From Stenotrophomonas maltophilia (GTDB lineage Bacteria; Pseudomonadota; Gammaproteobacteria; Xanthomonadales; Xanthomonadaceae), in the NCBI GenBank assembly GCA_002364755.1, contig DEZI01000015.1:39727-103726 (forward strand): a stretch of DNA of 64,000 bases, in the 5' to 3' direction. Position 1 is the stretch's first letter. Each line of letters opens with the position of its first letter. Under the pieces are notes generated by a model. That model searched no databases. It was not told the origin of the DNA and was given only the letters and a program-made list of their open reading frames with translations. A program made the position numbers and the translations under genes. Below, in pieces: positions 42,647 through 51,125 of this stretch.

Positions 42647-43834
42647 ATGCAGCGCTGGATCACCCTGCTTTCGCTGGCCATCGGCGCTGCCGTGGCCGCC
42701 CCCGTCGCCCAGGCCGCTCCGGTCTGGGTGACCGCCTGGACCGCTTCACCGGCACCGGACCGCAAGGACGGGAAGCCGGAGGCACCGGTACAGTTCGCCG
42801 CGCAGACCGTGCGCCAGGACATCCGGGTCGGCAGCCGTGGCGAGGCGTTGCGCCTGCGCATCAGCAACGAGCTGGGCGATGCACTGCTGCATGTCGAAGA
42901 CATCCGCGTGCGCCTGAAGGATGGCAGGGCCGCGGCGCTGCCAGTCACCGTCGATGGCCGCCGTGCCATCGACGTACCGGTGGGTGCCGCGCTGCTGAGT
43001 GATCCGGTGGTACTGCCGGTGGCGGCACTGCAGGAGGTCAGCGTGACCGCGTACTTCCCGCAGCCGACCCGGCCTGCGGTGCGGCGTACCGTGGTGCGCG
43101 TGGCCGACGGCAGACAGGAGGCGGTAACCGACACGGTGCGCGTCAGCTACCAGCAGAATGTGTTTTCGGCGGTGATGGTGCAGCGTGAGCAGCGGCCGTC
43201 GGTCATTGTGGCGTTGGGTGATTCGATCACCGAAGGCGCGACCGCCACGCGCGGTTCGTTCAACCAGTGGCCGGAGCGGCTGGCGCAGCGCCTGCAGCAG
43301 GCCTGTCCGGACCGCTTCGTGGTGCTCAACCAGGGCATCAGCGGCAACAAGCTGCTGGACCATGGCCGCAGCCACAGTGCGCTGTCACGCCTGGACCGCG
43401 ACGCGATCGCGGTGGCCGACGCCGACCAGGTGATCCTGTTCGAAGGCATCAATGACATCCGCCACGGCGGCGGTGCGCAGCCGCTGCCCGGGCGCAACGC
43501 ACCGGACATGCTGCTGGGTTACCAGCAGGTGGCCGCGCGCCTGCACGCGCATGGCATCCGCGCCTACCTGGGCACGCTGACGCCGTTCGGCGGCTCCGAG
43601 CGCTACGACCCGGTCTCGGCCACCACCCGCGCCTCGATCAACCAGTGGGCGCGCGGCAAGGACAGCGGCTTCGATGGCGTGGTCGATTTCGATGCAGCGC
43701 TGCGCGACCCGAAGCAGCCGGAATCGCTGCCGGCCAACATCACCCGCGATCACCTGCATCCGAACGACGAAGGCTACCGGCGCATGGCCGAAGCGATCGA
43801 TTTGAAGATGCTGGGGTGCGAGGCCCCGCGCTGA
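42647..43834 (+). CDS. SGNH/GDSL family esterase, exported
   Basis: A 395-residue protein with a signal peptide (LSLAIGAAVAAPVAQAA) and a SGNH hydrolase domain in the C-terminal two thirds. The four blocks are all present: GDSITEGA near residue 190 (Ser), NQGISGNK near 228 (Gly), EGINDI near 265 (Asn), and DHLHPN near 370 (Asp-x-x-His). The N-terminal 150 residues form a beta-rich accessory domain. Its place as last gene of the alginate operon suggests a periplasmic carbohydrate esterase that removes O-acetyl groups, as bacterial alginate is acetylated on mannuronate. This role is inferred. A SMAG array follows the stop. Confidence 0.88.
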   Translation: MQRWITLLSLAIGAAVAAPVAQAAPVWVTAWTASPAPDRKDGKPEAPVQFAAQTVRQDIRVGSRGEALRLRISNELGDALLHVEDIRVRLKDGRAAALPVTVDGRRAIDVPVGAALLSDPVVLPVAALQEVSVTAYFPQPTRPAVRRTVVRVADGRQEAVTDTVRVSYQQNVFSAVMVQREQRPSVIVALGDSITEGATATRGSFNQWPERLAQRLQQACPDRFVVLNQGISGNKLLDHGRSHSALSRLDRDAIAVADADQVILFEGINDIRHGGGAQPLPGRNAPDMLLGYQQVAARLHAHGIRAYLGTLTPFGGSERYDPVSATTRASINQWARGKDSGFDGVVDFDAALRDPKQPESLPANITRDHLHPNDEGYRRMAEAIDLKMLGCEAPR

Positions 43835-43844
43835 GGCGGAAACT

Positions 43845-44003
43845 GTAGAGCCGAGCCATGCTCGGATGCCGTTGCTTCCTGTAGAGCCGAGCCATGCTCG
43901 GCTGCCGTTGTTGCCTGTAGAGCCGACCCATGCTCGGATGCCGTTGCTGCCTGTAGAGCCGAGCCATGCTCGGCTTGTTCTGGCCGAAGCAGCCGAGCAT
44001 GGC
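43845..44003 (+). repeat. tandem SMAG array, exact 36-base period
   Basis: Four direct units starting GTAGAGCCGA at 43845, 43881, 43917 and 43953, then an inverted unit at 43991-44003. Each is a CGAGC-CAT-GCTCG palindrome plus a variable 13-15 base linker. Confidence 0.88.
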
Positions 44004-44044
44004 AAGGCGCATGATGTAATCGGTCATCGCCCCGGAGCACGTGC

Positions 44045-44347
44045 ATGTCCCGCTTCGCCAGCTTCCGCGAGTTCTACCCGTTCTACCTGGACGAGCACCG
44101 CCATCCGGTCTCGCGGCGCCTGCACTTCATCGGCAGTTGTGGCGTACTGCTGCTGGTGGCCGCAGCGCTGCTGCGCGGCCAGCCGATGCTGCTGCTGGCG
44201 GCACTGGCATGCGGCTATGGGTTCGCTTGGGTCGGCCATTTCTTCTTCGAGAAAAACCGCCCGGCCACCTTCCGCCACCCGCTGTACTCGTTCGTCGGCG
44301 ACTGGGCGATGTTCGCTGACATCCTGCGCGGCCGGATCAGGTGGTGA
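44045..44347 (+). CDS. DUF962 / Mpo1-like membrane protein
   Basis: A 100-residue protein with two or three hydrophobic helices and the DUF962 pattern: FREFYPFYLDEHRHPVSRRLHFIG near residues 7-30, GYGFAWVGHFFFEKNRPATF near 57-76, and HPLYSFVGDW near 78-87. The conserved His residues match those of yeast Mpo1, an iron-dependent 2-hydroxy fatty acid dioxygenase, so a lipid role is possible. Bacterial members are untested as far as I know. It stands alone between two SMAG arrays of opposite polarity. Confidence 0.85.
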   Translation: MSRFASFREFYPFYLDEHRHPVSRRLHFIGSCGVLLLVAAALLRGQPMLLLAALACGYGFAWVGHFFFEKNRPATFRHPLYSFVGDWAMFADILRGRIRW

Positions 44348-44356
44348 CCCGTTTTT

Positions 44357-44491
44357 GTAGAGTCGAGCCATGCTCGAGTGCCTTTGGCAGAGCCAGCCGA
44401 GCATGGCTCTGCTCTACAGAGGATCGAAGCCAGCCGAGCATGGCTCGGCTCTACAGAGGATCAAAGCCAGCCGAGCATGGCTCGGCTCTAC
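44357..44491. repeat. SMAG array, 37-base period, mostly minus orientation
   Basis: One plus unit starts GTAGAGTCGAGCC at 44357. Three minus units (AGCCAGCCGAGCATGGCTC) start at 44391, 44428 and 44465 and end in CTAC. Confidence 0.87.
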
Positions 44492-44510
44492 ACAAAACCA
44501 ACAGCCGCCA

Positions 44511-44837
44511 TCACACCGGATGGCGCGGCCCGAACATGATCACGGCCATTCCGGCCAGGCACAGTGCGGCGCCCAGCACGTCCCAGCGGCTGGGACGGAT
44601 GCCATCGACCAGCCACAGCCAGAACAGAGCGGTACCGATGTACACGCCACCGTAGGCGGCATACACGCGGCCGCTGGCGGTGGGGTGCAGGGTCAGCAGC
44701 CAGGCGAACAGGGCCAGGCTGGCCGCGGCCGGCAGCAGCAGCCACACGCTGCCGCCCTTGCGCAGCCACAGCCACGGCAGGTAGCAGCCAACGATCTCGG
44801 CCAGTGCGGTCAGCAGGAACAGGGCGAGGGTCTTCAC
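44511..44837 (-). CDS. ynfA: YnfA family small membrane protein
   Basis: A 108-residue protein with four helices, the same length as E. coli YnfA. Start is GTG at 44837, overlapping the mazG stop (GTGA); this gives VKTLALFLLTALAEIVGCYL, the family N terminus. Motifs: CYLPWLWLRKGGSVWLLLPA near residue 18, YAAYGGVYIGTALFWLWLVDG near 60, and WDVLGAALCLAGMAVI near 85. YnfA/SMR-like proteins have been linked to small-molecule efflux, but the substrate is uncertain. Last gene of nudE-cysQ-mazG-ynfA. Confidence 0.92.
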   Translation of the reverse strand: MKTLALFLLTALAEIVGCYLPWLWLRKGGSVWLLLPAAASLALFAWLLTLHPTASGRVYAAYGGVYIGTALFWLWLVDGIRPSRWDVLGAALCLAGMAVIMFGPRHPV

Positions 44838-45667
44838 GCCTTCTCGGCGGCCTTGGCCTGCTGCCACAGCGCTTCCTGCGCATCCAGGTCGAGCGCGGCC
44901 AGGCTTTCGCCCTGCGCGCCCGCCTGCGCTTCCATGGCGCGGAAGCGGCGTTCGAACTTGTGGTTGGCACCGCGCAGCGCCGCGCCCAGGTCGATGTCGG
45001 CATGGCGGGCCAGGTTGGCGCAGACGAACAGCAGGTCACCCAGCTCTTCCTGCAGCCGCGCCTTGTTGCCGGCGATGTCGCCGCGCTCGAATTCCTCGCG
45101 CAGTTCCTGCAGTTCTTCAGCGGCCTTGTCCAGCACGGGCAGCGGGCCGGGCCAGTCGAAGCCGACCTTGGCCGCGCGCGACTGCAGCTTCACCGCACGC
45201 TGCCATTCGGGCAGCCCGCGCGAGATCCCGGCCAGCGCCGACGTGTCCTGGTCGCCCTTGGCGGCGCGCTCGACGCGCTTGATCGCGTCCCAGTTGCGCA
45301 TCACGCCATCGGCATCGTCCACGCTGACATGGGCAAACACATGCGGATGGCGGCGCTGCATCTTGTCGCTGATCGCGCGCGCCACTTCGGCGAAGGCGAA
45401 TGCGCCCTGCTCCTCGGCCATGCGCGCATGGAACACCACCTGCAGCAGCAGGTCGCCCAGCTCGTCGCAGAGGTCGTCCAGGTCGCCGCGGTCGATCGCA
45501 TCGGCGACCTCGTAGGCCTCTTCAATGGTGTACGGGGCGATGGTGGCGAAGTTCTGCTCCAGGTCCCAGGGGCAGCCGCCCTGCGGATCGCGCAGGCGCG
45601 CCATGATCGCCAGCAGGCGCTCCAGTTCGGTGCTGGCGGCACTGCCGGCGGTGGGGGTGTCGCTCAT
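44834..45667 (-). CDS. mazG: nucleoside triphosphate pyrophosphohydrolase
   Basis: A 277-residue cytoplasmic enzyme that hydrolyses NTPs and dNTPs to the monophosphate plus pyrophosphate. Start at MSDTPTAGSAAS (45667). Two tandem MazG domains: the first (about 15-125) shows LRDPQGGCPWDLEQNF, EEAYEVADAIDRGD and DELGDLLLQVVFHARMAEE with the metal-binding EExxE/ExxD set. The second (about 170-270) has KAAEELQELREEF and LQEELGDLLFVCANLARH. Both catalytic cores look intact. Between cysQ (13-base gap) and ynfA (overlap). Confidence 0.95.
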   Translation of the reverse strand: MSDTPTAGSAASTELERLLAIMARLRDPQGGCPWDLEQNFATIAPYTIEEAYEVADAIDRGDLDDLCDELGDLLLQVVFHARMAEEQGAFAFAEVARAISDKMQRRHPHVFAHVSVDDADGVMRNWDAIKRVERAAKGDQDTSALAGISRGLPEWQRAVKLQSRAAKVGFDWPGPLPVLDKAAEELQELREEFERGDIAGNKARLQEELGDLLFVCANLARHADIDLGAALRGANHKFERRFRAMEAQAGAQGESLAALDLDAQEALWQQAKAAEKA

Positions 45668-45680
45668 GCGGGCTCCAGTG

Positions 45681-46484
45681 TCAGTCGGACAGCCAGTCCC
45701 GCCACGGCAGGCTGGTGTCGCCAAGGGCGATGAAATCACCGTTCAGCAGGGTGCTGCGGCGGTTGTAGCGGAACGGCTTGCCACTACTGGCCGAGAGCAC
45801 CGCGCCACCGGCCGCGTGCAGCACGCACTGGCCGGCAGCAGTATCCCATTCGGAGGTCGGGCCAAGGCGCGGGTATACGTCCAGCCCGCCTTCGGCGATG
45901 CGGCAGAACTTCAGCGAGGAGCCCTGCGCCACCGTTTCGATGTCGCCCATGCGTTCGAGCAGGGCGATGGTTTCCGGCGAACGGTGCGAGCGGCTGGCTG
46001 CCACCCGCAGCGGCGCGGTGGCCGGCGTGCGGGTGCGCAGCACGCTGTCGTGCAGGCCCTGGCGGCGGTAGGCCAGCTCGCCACGCATGGCGTGCCAGAC
46101 GATGCCGGTCACCGGCGCCTGGACCACGCCGAAGGCCGGCGCGCCCTGGTAGATCAGCGCGATGTTGACGCTGAACTCGCCGTTGCGCTTTACGAATTCG
46201 CGGGTGCCATCCAGCGGGTCGACCAGCCAGTAGGCGCCCCAGTGCTGGCGCTGCTCCCACGGCACCAGCGCCGATTCCTCGGAGAGGATCGGCAGGTCGG
46301 GGGTCAGTTGGCGCAGGCCCTGCTGGATCATCCGGTCAGCGGCGAGATCTGCGGCGGTCACCGGGCTGTCGTCGGCCTTCAGGGTGACGTCGAAACCATC
46401 GCTGTAGACCTGCATGATCGCCTGCCCCGCTTCCTGGGCGATGGCGATCGTGGTCTCGCGCAGCTCGGTAGTCAGCTTGATCAT
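45681..46484 (-). CDS. cysQ: 3'(2'),5'-bisphosphate nucleotidase
   Basis: A 267-residue metal-dependent phosphatase of the inositol monophosphatase superfamily that breaks down PAP from sulfate assimilation. Start at MIKLTTELRETTIAIAQ (46484), which overlaps the nudE stop by ATGA. Motifs: LKADDSPVTAADLAAD near residue 40, LSEESALVPWEQR near 75, WLVDPLDGTREFVKRNGEFS near 92 (D-P-L-D-G-T), and SEWDTAAGQCVLHAAGG near 218. Length is slightly above E. coli CysQ (246). Confidence 0.94.
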   Translation of the reverse strand: MIKLTTELRETTIAIAQEAGQAIMQVYSDGFDVTLKADDSPVTAADLAADRMIQQGLRQLTPDLPILSEESALVPWEQRQHWGAYWLVDPLDGTREFVKRNGEFSVNIALIYQGAPAFGVVQAPVTGIVWHAMRGELAYRRQGLHDSVLRTRTPATAPLRVAASRSHRSPETIALLERMGDIETVAQGSSLKFCRIAEGGLDVYPRLGPTSEWDTAAGQCVLHAAGGAVLSASSGKPFRYNRRSTLLNGDFIALGDTSLPWRDWLSD

Positions 46485-47044
46485 CGGCGTTCCTGCAGCC
46501 ACTGGCGCGCGATGAACAGCGCGGCCAGCGAGCGCCCTTCCGAGAAGTCCTCGCGCAGCATCAGCTGGTCCAGCTCGGCCAGCTTCCACGGCACCACTTC
46601 CAGCTCTTCCGGCTCGTCGCCGGGCAGCTTTTCGGGGTACAGGTCGCGCGCCACCACCAGCCACGACTGGTGGCTCATGTAGGTCGGCGCCAGGGTCATC
46701 GCGCGCAGCACGTCGACCTGGCGCGCGCCGTAGCCGGCCTCTTCCTTCAGTTCGCGGTCGGCGGCCTGTTCAGGGGTTTCACCGGCATCGATGCGGCCCT
46801 TGACCAGGCCCAGCTCGTAGCGGTGCACGCCAGCGGCGTATTCACGCACCAGCAGCACGGTCTCCTCGTCCAGCATCGGCACCACCACCACGGCACCATG
46901 GCCACGGCTGACCAGGCGTTCGAAACGGCGGTGTTCACCGTTGGAGAACTCCAGGTCCAGGTGCTGGCGCTGGAACGGGCCGTTCTCCTCGTCGGTGATC
47001 CGGTGAATGATCGGCAGGCGACGGCCGCTGCGGTCGTCGTTCAT
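46481..47044 (-). CDS. nudE: ADP compounds hydrolase, Nudix family
   Basis: A 187-residue Nudix enzyme that hydrolyses ADP-ribose, Ap3A and NADH. Start at MNDDRSGRRLPII (47044). The Nudix box is complete: G-x5-E-x7-REL-KEE-AGY, spanning GRIDAGETPEQAAD and RELKEEAGYG (about residues 92-114). The flanks LLVREYAAGVHRYELGLVKG and LAPTYMSHQSWLVVARDLYP match NudE better than MutT. First gene of the minus-strand group, 77 bases from divergent bioA. Confidence 0.92.
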   Translation of the reverse strand: MNDDRSGRRLPIIHRITDEENGPFQRQHLDLEFSNGEHRRFERLVSRGHGAVVVVPMLDEETVLLVREYAAGVHRYELGLVKGRIDAGETPEQAADRELKEEAGYGARQVDVLRAMTLAPTYMSHQSWLVVARDLYPEKLPGDEPEELEVVPWKLAELDQLMLREDFSEGRSLAALFIARQWLQERR

Positions 47045-47084
47045 GCGGAATCTCCGCGGCGGCCGGCGCGTGCGCCGGGGCCGA

Positions 47085-47090
47085 TAGAAT
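47085..47090 (+). promoter_or_regulatory. candidate -10 of bioA
   Basis: TAGAAT about 31 bases before the chosen bioA start. No BirA-type operator (TTGTAAACC) is seen. Confidence 0.4.
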
Positions 47091-47121
47091 GTGCAGGCAG
47101 CAACATGTTCATGAGCCCGAA

Positions 47122-48513
47122 ATGCTAGCAGACCCAACCCCCTCCCCGCTGGCCCGGCAGTGGCGGCAACGCGACCTGCAGGTGCTGTGGCACCCGTGCA
47201 CGCAGATGCGCGAGCATCCGGACACCCTGCCGCTGGTGCCGATCGCGCGTGGCCAGGGCGTCTGGCTGATCGACCACGACGGCAACCGCTACCTGGACGC
47301 GGTCAGCAGCTGGTGGACGAATCTGTTCGGTCATGCCGAACCGCGCATCGGCGCGGCCATCGCCGCCCAGGCCGGTCAGCTGGAGCAGGTGATGCTGGCC
47401 GGGTTCAGTCATGAACCGGCGATCCTCCTGGCCGAGCGCCTGCTGGCGCTGTCACCGCGCCAGCCCGGGCGCGCGCCGCTGTCCAAGGTGTTCTACGCCG
47501 ACAACGGCTCGGCCGGGGTGGAAGTGGCACTGAAGATGGCCTTCCAGTACTTCCAGAACCGCGGCGAGACCCGGCGCACGCGCTTCATCGCGCTGGAAAA
47601 CGGCTACCACGGCGAGACCCTGGGCGCGCTGGCGCTGGGCGACATCCCGCTGTACCGCCGCGTCTACGCGCCGCTGCTGGCCGAGGGCCTGTTCGCACCC
47701 TCCCCCGATGCCTATCTGGCCGAACCGGGGCAGAGCGCCGCCGACCATGCGCGGCAGGCCGCCGACGGCCTGGCCACCCTGTTCGACCAGCACTCCGGCG
47801 AGATCTGCGCGGTGATCCTGGAACCGCGCCTGCAGTGCGCCGGCGGCATGCGCATGCATGACCCGGTCTACCTGCAGCGCGTGCGCGAGCTGTGCGATGC
47901 GCACGGCGCGTTCATGATCGCCGATGAGATCGCCACCGGCTTCGGCCGCACCGGCACGATGTTCGCCTGCGAACAGGGCGGGGTGATGCCCGACCTGATG
48001 TGCCTGTCCAAGGGCCTGACCGGCGGCTTTCTGCCGCTGGCCGCGGTGCTGGCCACGCAGGCGCTGTACGACGCCTTCCTCGATGATTCGCGCGAGCGCG
48101 CCTTCCTGCATTCGCACAGCTACACCGGCAACCCGCTGGCGTGTGCGGCTGCACTGGCCACGCTGGACATCTTCCGCGACGAGGACGTGATCGCGCGCAA
48201 CCGCGGCACCGCCGCGGTGATGGGCACGCTGGCCGCGCCCTTCGCCGACCACCCGCACGTGGCCGACGTGCGCCAGGCGGGCATGGTGGTGGCCTTCGAG
48301 CTGTCGCGCGGCGGCAACCGGCGGACCCCGTTCAACCCGGCGCTGCGGCTTGGCCTGCACGCCTACAAGGCCGCGCTGAAGCGCGGCGTGGTACTGCGCC
48401 CGCTGGGCGACGTGCTGTACTGGATGCCACCTTACTGCGTGGATGACGAACAACTGGAGTTGCTGGCACATACCACGCTGGCAGCCATCGAGGAGGCGAT
48501 TGCATGCGCGTGA
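47122..48513 (+). CDS. bioA: adenosylmethionine-8-amino-7-oxononanoate aminotransferase
   Basis: A 463-residue class III PLP aminotransferase of biotin synthesis (amino donor SAM). Start at MLADPTPSPLARQW (47122). Typical BioA N terminus LWHPCTQMREH near residue 24 and substrate loop VSSWWTNLFGH near 66. GYHGETLGALALGD near 170, IADEIATGFGRTGTMFACEQ near 272, and PLP lysine in MCLSKGLTGGFLPLAA near 300. Ends with YWMPPYCVDDEQLELL. The last 10 bases overlap rsmE. Other biotin genes are not in the window. Confidence 0.95.
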   Translation: MLADPTPSPLARQWRQRDLQVLWHPCTQMREHPDTLPLVPIARGQGVWLIDHDGNRYLDAVSSWWTNLFGHAEPRIGAAIAAQAGQLEQVMLAGFSHEPAILLAERLLALSPRQPGRAPLSKVFYADNGSAGVEVALKMAFQYFQNRGETRRTRFIALENGYHGETLGALALGDIPLYRRVYAPLLAEGLFAPSPDAYLAEPGQSAADHARQAADGLATLFDQHSGEICAVILEPRLQCAGGMRMHDPVYLQRVRELCDAHGAFMIADEIATGFGRTGTMFACEQGGVMPDLMCLSKGLTGGFLPLAAVLATQALYDAFLDDSRERAFLHSHSYTGNPLACAAALATLDIFRDEDVIARNRGTAAVMGTLAAPFADHPHVADVRQAGMVVAFELSRGGNRRTPFNPALRLGLHAYKAALKRGVVLRPLGDVLYWMPPYCVDDEQLELLAHTTLAAIEEAIACA

Positions 48514-49241
48514 CCCGCTGTCCCATCGACCTGGCGCTGCACAGCGGCCAGACCGTGACCCTGCCGGAAGAGACGGCCAACCACCTGGTGCGGGTGATGC
48601 GCCTGCGCGAGGGCGATACCTGCGTGCTGTTCAACGGCGATGGCCACGACTACAGCGCCACCCTGACCGTGGCCAGCAAGCGCGAGGTGCAGGTGCGCAT
48701 CGACGCGGTGCAGGCGGTAAACAACGAATCGCCACTGGCGATCACCCTGCTGCAGGGCATTGCCCGTGGCGAGAAGATGGACCTGATCCTGCAGAAGGCC
48801 ACCGAGCTGGGCGTCAGCGCCATCGTGCCGGTGAATGCCGAGCGGACCGAGGTGAAGCTGGACGCGGCGCGTGCCGAAAAGCGCGTGGCGCACTGGAACA
48901 ATGTGGTGACCTCGGCCTGCGGGCAGTCCGGGCGCGCGCGCATCCCGCAGGTGGGTTCGCCGCTGTCGCTGGCGCAGGCGGCGGCGACGCTGCCTGCCGA
49001 TACGCTGCGGCTGACGCTGGACCCGCAGGGGGCGCACCGGTTGTCGACGCTGGCAGCAGCGCCTGCGGGCGGCATCGTGATCGCGATCGGCCCGGAGGGA
49101 GGCTGGTCGCCGCGTGACCGTGACCAACTGGCCGCTGCGGGCTTCCAGGGCCTGCAGCTGGGGCCGCGCATCCTGCGCACGGAAACCGCCGGCCTGGCCG
49201 CGATCGCGGCGCTGCAGGCGCGGCTGGGGGATCTGGGGTAA
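48504..49241 (+). CDS. rsmE: 16S rRNA (uracil-1498-N3)-methyltransferase
   Basis: A 245-residue SPOUT methyltransferase that modifies U1498 of 16S rRNA with SAM. PUA-like N-terminal domain (HLVRVMRLREGDTCVLFNGDG, residues about 28-48), then the knotted domain: LLQGIARGEKMDLILQKATELG near 82, SGRARIPQV near 145, and the SAM-binding IAIGPEGGWSPRD near 194 and LGPRILRTETAGLAA near 220. The start ATG lies 10 bases inside bioA, so the two are probably co-transcribed. Confidence 0.95.
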   Translation: MRVTRCPIDLALHSGQTVTLPEETANHLVRVMRLREGDTCVLFNGDGHDYSATLTVASKREVQVRIDAVQAVNNESPLAITLLQGIARGEKMDLILQKATELGVSAIVPVNAERTEVKLDAARAEKRVAHWNNVVTSACGQSGRARIPQVGSPLSLAQAAATLPADTLRLTLDPQGAHRLSTLAAAPAGGIVIAIGPEGGWSPRDRDQLAAAGFQGLQLGPRILRTETAGLAAIAALQARLGDLG

Positions 49242-49269
49242 GGCGACGGATCACCGTGACCGCTTCGCT

Positions 49270-49324
49270 CGCCGGGCACGGCCCGGCGCTACCACGCTTC
49301 GGTAGCGCCGGGCCATGCCCGGCG
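49270..49324. repeat. SMAG inverted pair between convergent genes
   Basis: Arms 49270-49293 and 49301-49324 form a near-perfect inverted repeat with internal CGCCGGGC palindromes and facing CTACC/GGTAG ends. It lies between the rsmE and chpC stops and can act on both transcripts. Confidence 0.87.
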
Positions 49325-49329
49325 GATTG

Positions 49330-49794
49330 TCAGGCGGCCAGCGAATCCAGCGCCGATTCCAGCGCGTCCAGGTTGGGCAGCAGCGCGCTTTTTTCACCCA
49401 GCAGCACGCGCATGTGCACGATCCCCGGCAGGGTTTCTTCCGAAGCGTCGGCCAGCAGGCCGTCGCGCGGCACCGAGATCAGCTGCGGGAAGTTCTGCGT
49501 CAGCAGCGCGTAGTACGGGCGCTGCGCGTTGCCGCTGAGAGCCTTCAGCACCACGACCTTGTTGTGCCCGCCCACCACTTCTTCGCCCAGCCCGGACAGG
49601 CGGGCGAAGGACAGCAGCGGCACCTGCCAGCCGTGCCAGGCGATCTGCCCGACCAACCAGCGCGGAGCATCGGCCACCGGTTCCACCGCCACGCGCGACA
49701 TCATTTCGGCCACCGTTGCATTGGGCAGCAACACACGCTCGCCACCGGACTGGATCAGGACGCCACGGATCTCATCGTTGTTTGCGTAGCTCAT
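49330..49794 (-). CDS. chpC: CheW-like protein of the Pil-Chp system
   Basis: A 154-residue CheW-fold adaptor. It has the N-terminal segment RGVLIQSGGERVLLPNATVAEM (about 10-31), RWLVGQIAWHGWQVPLLSFARL near 44 and GIVHMRVLLGEKSALLPNLDAL near the end. In P. aeruginosa ChpC is the second CheW-type protein of the system and links signals to ChpA. Start overlaps the chpB stop (ATGA). Last gene of the cluster. The symbol rests on synteny plus the CheW fold. Confidence 0.8.
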   Translation of the reverse strand: MSYANNDEIRGVLIQSGGERVLLPNATVAEMMSRVAVEPVADAPRWLVGQIAWHGWQVPLLSFARLSGLGEEVVGGHNKVVVLKALSGNAQRPYYALLTQNFPQLISVPRDGLLADASEETLPGIVHMRVLLGEKSALLPNLDALESALDSLAA

Positions 49795-51125
49795 GGCGTC
49801 TCTCCGTTGTCCTCGTCCACGGCCCAGCGCGCGGCGATGGCCTGCGCCAGTTCCTGCGGTTCACCGGCCACCATGCCGGCAGCGACCACGGCGGTTGCCG
49901 CGGCGGGGTCATAGCAGCCTTCACCCACCTGCCCTGCCACCCAGGCGCCGGCCTCGGCCAGGTCCAGGGCCGGGCCGACATGGGCCAGGTCGGCGCCACT
50001 GAGCAGGACCAGGGCACTGTGTTCGGCCGGCAGCGCGGCAATCGAGATACCCAGCGGGTCGGTCTGGAAATGCAGGCCATCGGCGGCGGCACGCACGCCG
50101 ATGTCGTCGGACAGGATGTGGACCTCGCCCGCCGTCGCGCGGCGGCCGGCCTCGGCCAATTGCACCGGCAGCGGCGATACCCGTGCCATCTGCTTGACCA
50201 GGTTGCCGTAGCGGCCCCCGTCCAGGCGCATGTGCACCAGCACCGGCACGGCCAGCCCGGTCGGCAGCGCGCCCAGCAGGCGGCGCAGCGCATCGGGTCC
50301 ACCGATGCCGGCCAGCACCAGCAGCACGCCGGCGCGTGCGCCGGCAGGCAGGCCGGCATCCAGGTCGACCAGGCTCAGGTGGCCGGTGTCGAACGCTGGT
50401 GCCGCCACCGGCTCGCCGCGGGTGGGCGCGGCAGCGGCCGGTGTATCAGCGGCCTCGTCGACCAGCGACCAGGCAGTGTGATCGAAGGCCGCCGGCGGCG
50501 GCACGGGCGCATCGTCCGCCGGCGCCTCCGCCGCATCGGCAGCGGGCTCCGGCGTGTGCGCCTGCAACGCGGCCAGGTGCTGTTCCAGCGACATCGGTTC
50601 AGCGAACGTCGCAGGCGGTGCAGGTGTGGTGTACAGGCTGTCGGCCGGCACGTCGCCGGCCCAGTCCTGGGCCTGCTCCATGTGCGCGTGCAGGACCTCG
50701 TCCTTCGGCGGTACCGGCGGCAGCGAAGGCCGGCCCGGTTCCAGCTGCAGGCTGGGTTCGTCTTCGGCGCCCGGCGGCAGCACCTGCTGGTGGCCGTGCA
50801 GCTTGGCCGACAGATGGCGGCCCCAGCGCTGCGCTTCCCAGCCGTCGCGGCGCGCGGCCAGTTCGGCTTCGTCGAATACCAGGGTCAGGCCCGGTGCCGA
50901 CAATGCCGGCTCCAGCCGCTCCAGCGGGTCCTCGATGGCGGCTTCCAGGGCGATCACCACGAACTGCGGATGCGCATCGGCCAGCGCCTGCGGCTCCAGC
51001 GTGGTCGGGTCATCTTCCAGCACGATCTGCACATCGGCATGCGAAAGCGCCTCGCGCAGGCGCTCGCGTGCAGCGCCCGGGCGGGCCAGCAGGGCAACGG
51101 CCGGAACCGGATTGACGTCACTCAC
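49791..51125 (-). CDS. chpB: CheB-like protein with degenerate active site
   Basis: A 444-residue protein. The GTG start at 51125 overlaps the chpA stop by 8 bases. N-terminal receiver-like fold (about 1-120; VALLARPGAARERLREAL, FVVIALE) without the phospho-acceptor aspartate context. Then a Pro/Ala-rich linker (about 125-255) and a CheB-like C-terminal half: VLLVLAGIGGPDALRRLLG near 270, PVLVHMRLDGGRYGN near 295, and LVLLSGADLAHVG near 385. The nucleophile of CheB (normally A-S-T-G-G) is replaced by A-G-I-G-G, so methylesterase activity is unlikely. By synteny this is chpB; a structural or regulatory role is inferred. Confidence 0.8.
   Translation of the reverse strand: MSDVNPVPAVALLARPGAARERLREALSHADVQIVLEDDPTTLEPQALADAHPQFVVIALEAAIEDPLERLEPALSAPGLTLVFDEAELAARRDGWEAQRWGRHLSAKLHGHQQVLPPGAEDEPSLQLEPGRPSLPPVPPKDEVLHAHMEQAQDWAGDVPADSLYTTPAPPATFAEPMSLEQHLAALQAHTPEPAADAAEAPADDAPVPPPAAFDHTAWSLVDEAADTPAAAAPTRGEPVAAPAFDTGHLSLVDLDAGLPAGARAGVLLVLAGIGGPDALRRLLGALPTGLAVPVLVHMRLDGGRYGNLVKQMARVSPLPVQLAEAGRRATAGEVHILSDDIGVRAAADGLHFQTDPLGISIAALPAEHSALVLLSGADLAHVGPALDLAEAGAWVAGQVGEGCYDPAAATAVVAAGMVAGEPQELAQAIAARWAVDEDNGETP

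Noticed and set aside
43845..44003. CRISPR-like array (36-base exact period)
   Set aside because: The repeats are palindromic SMAG units with similar, not unique, spacers of 13-15 bases. No cas genes are nearby.
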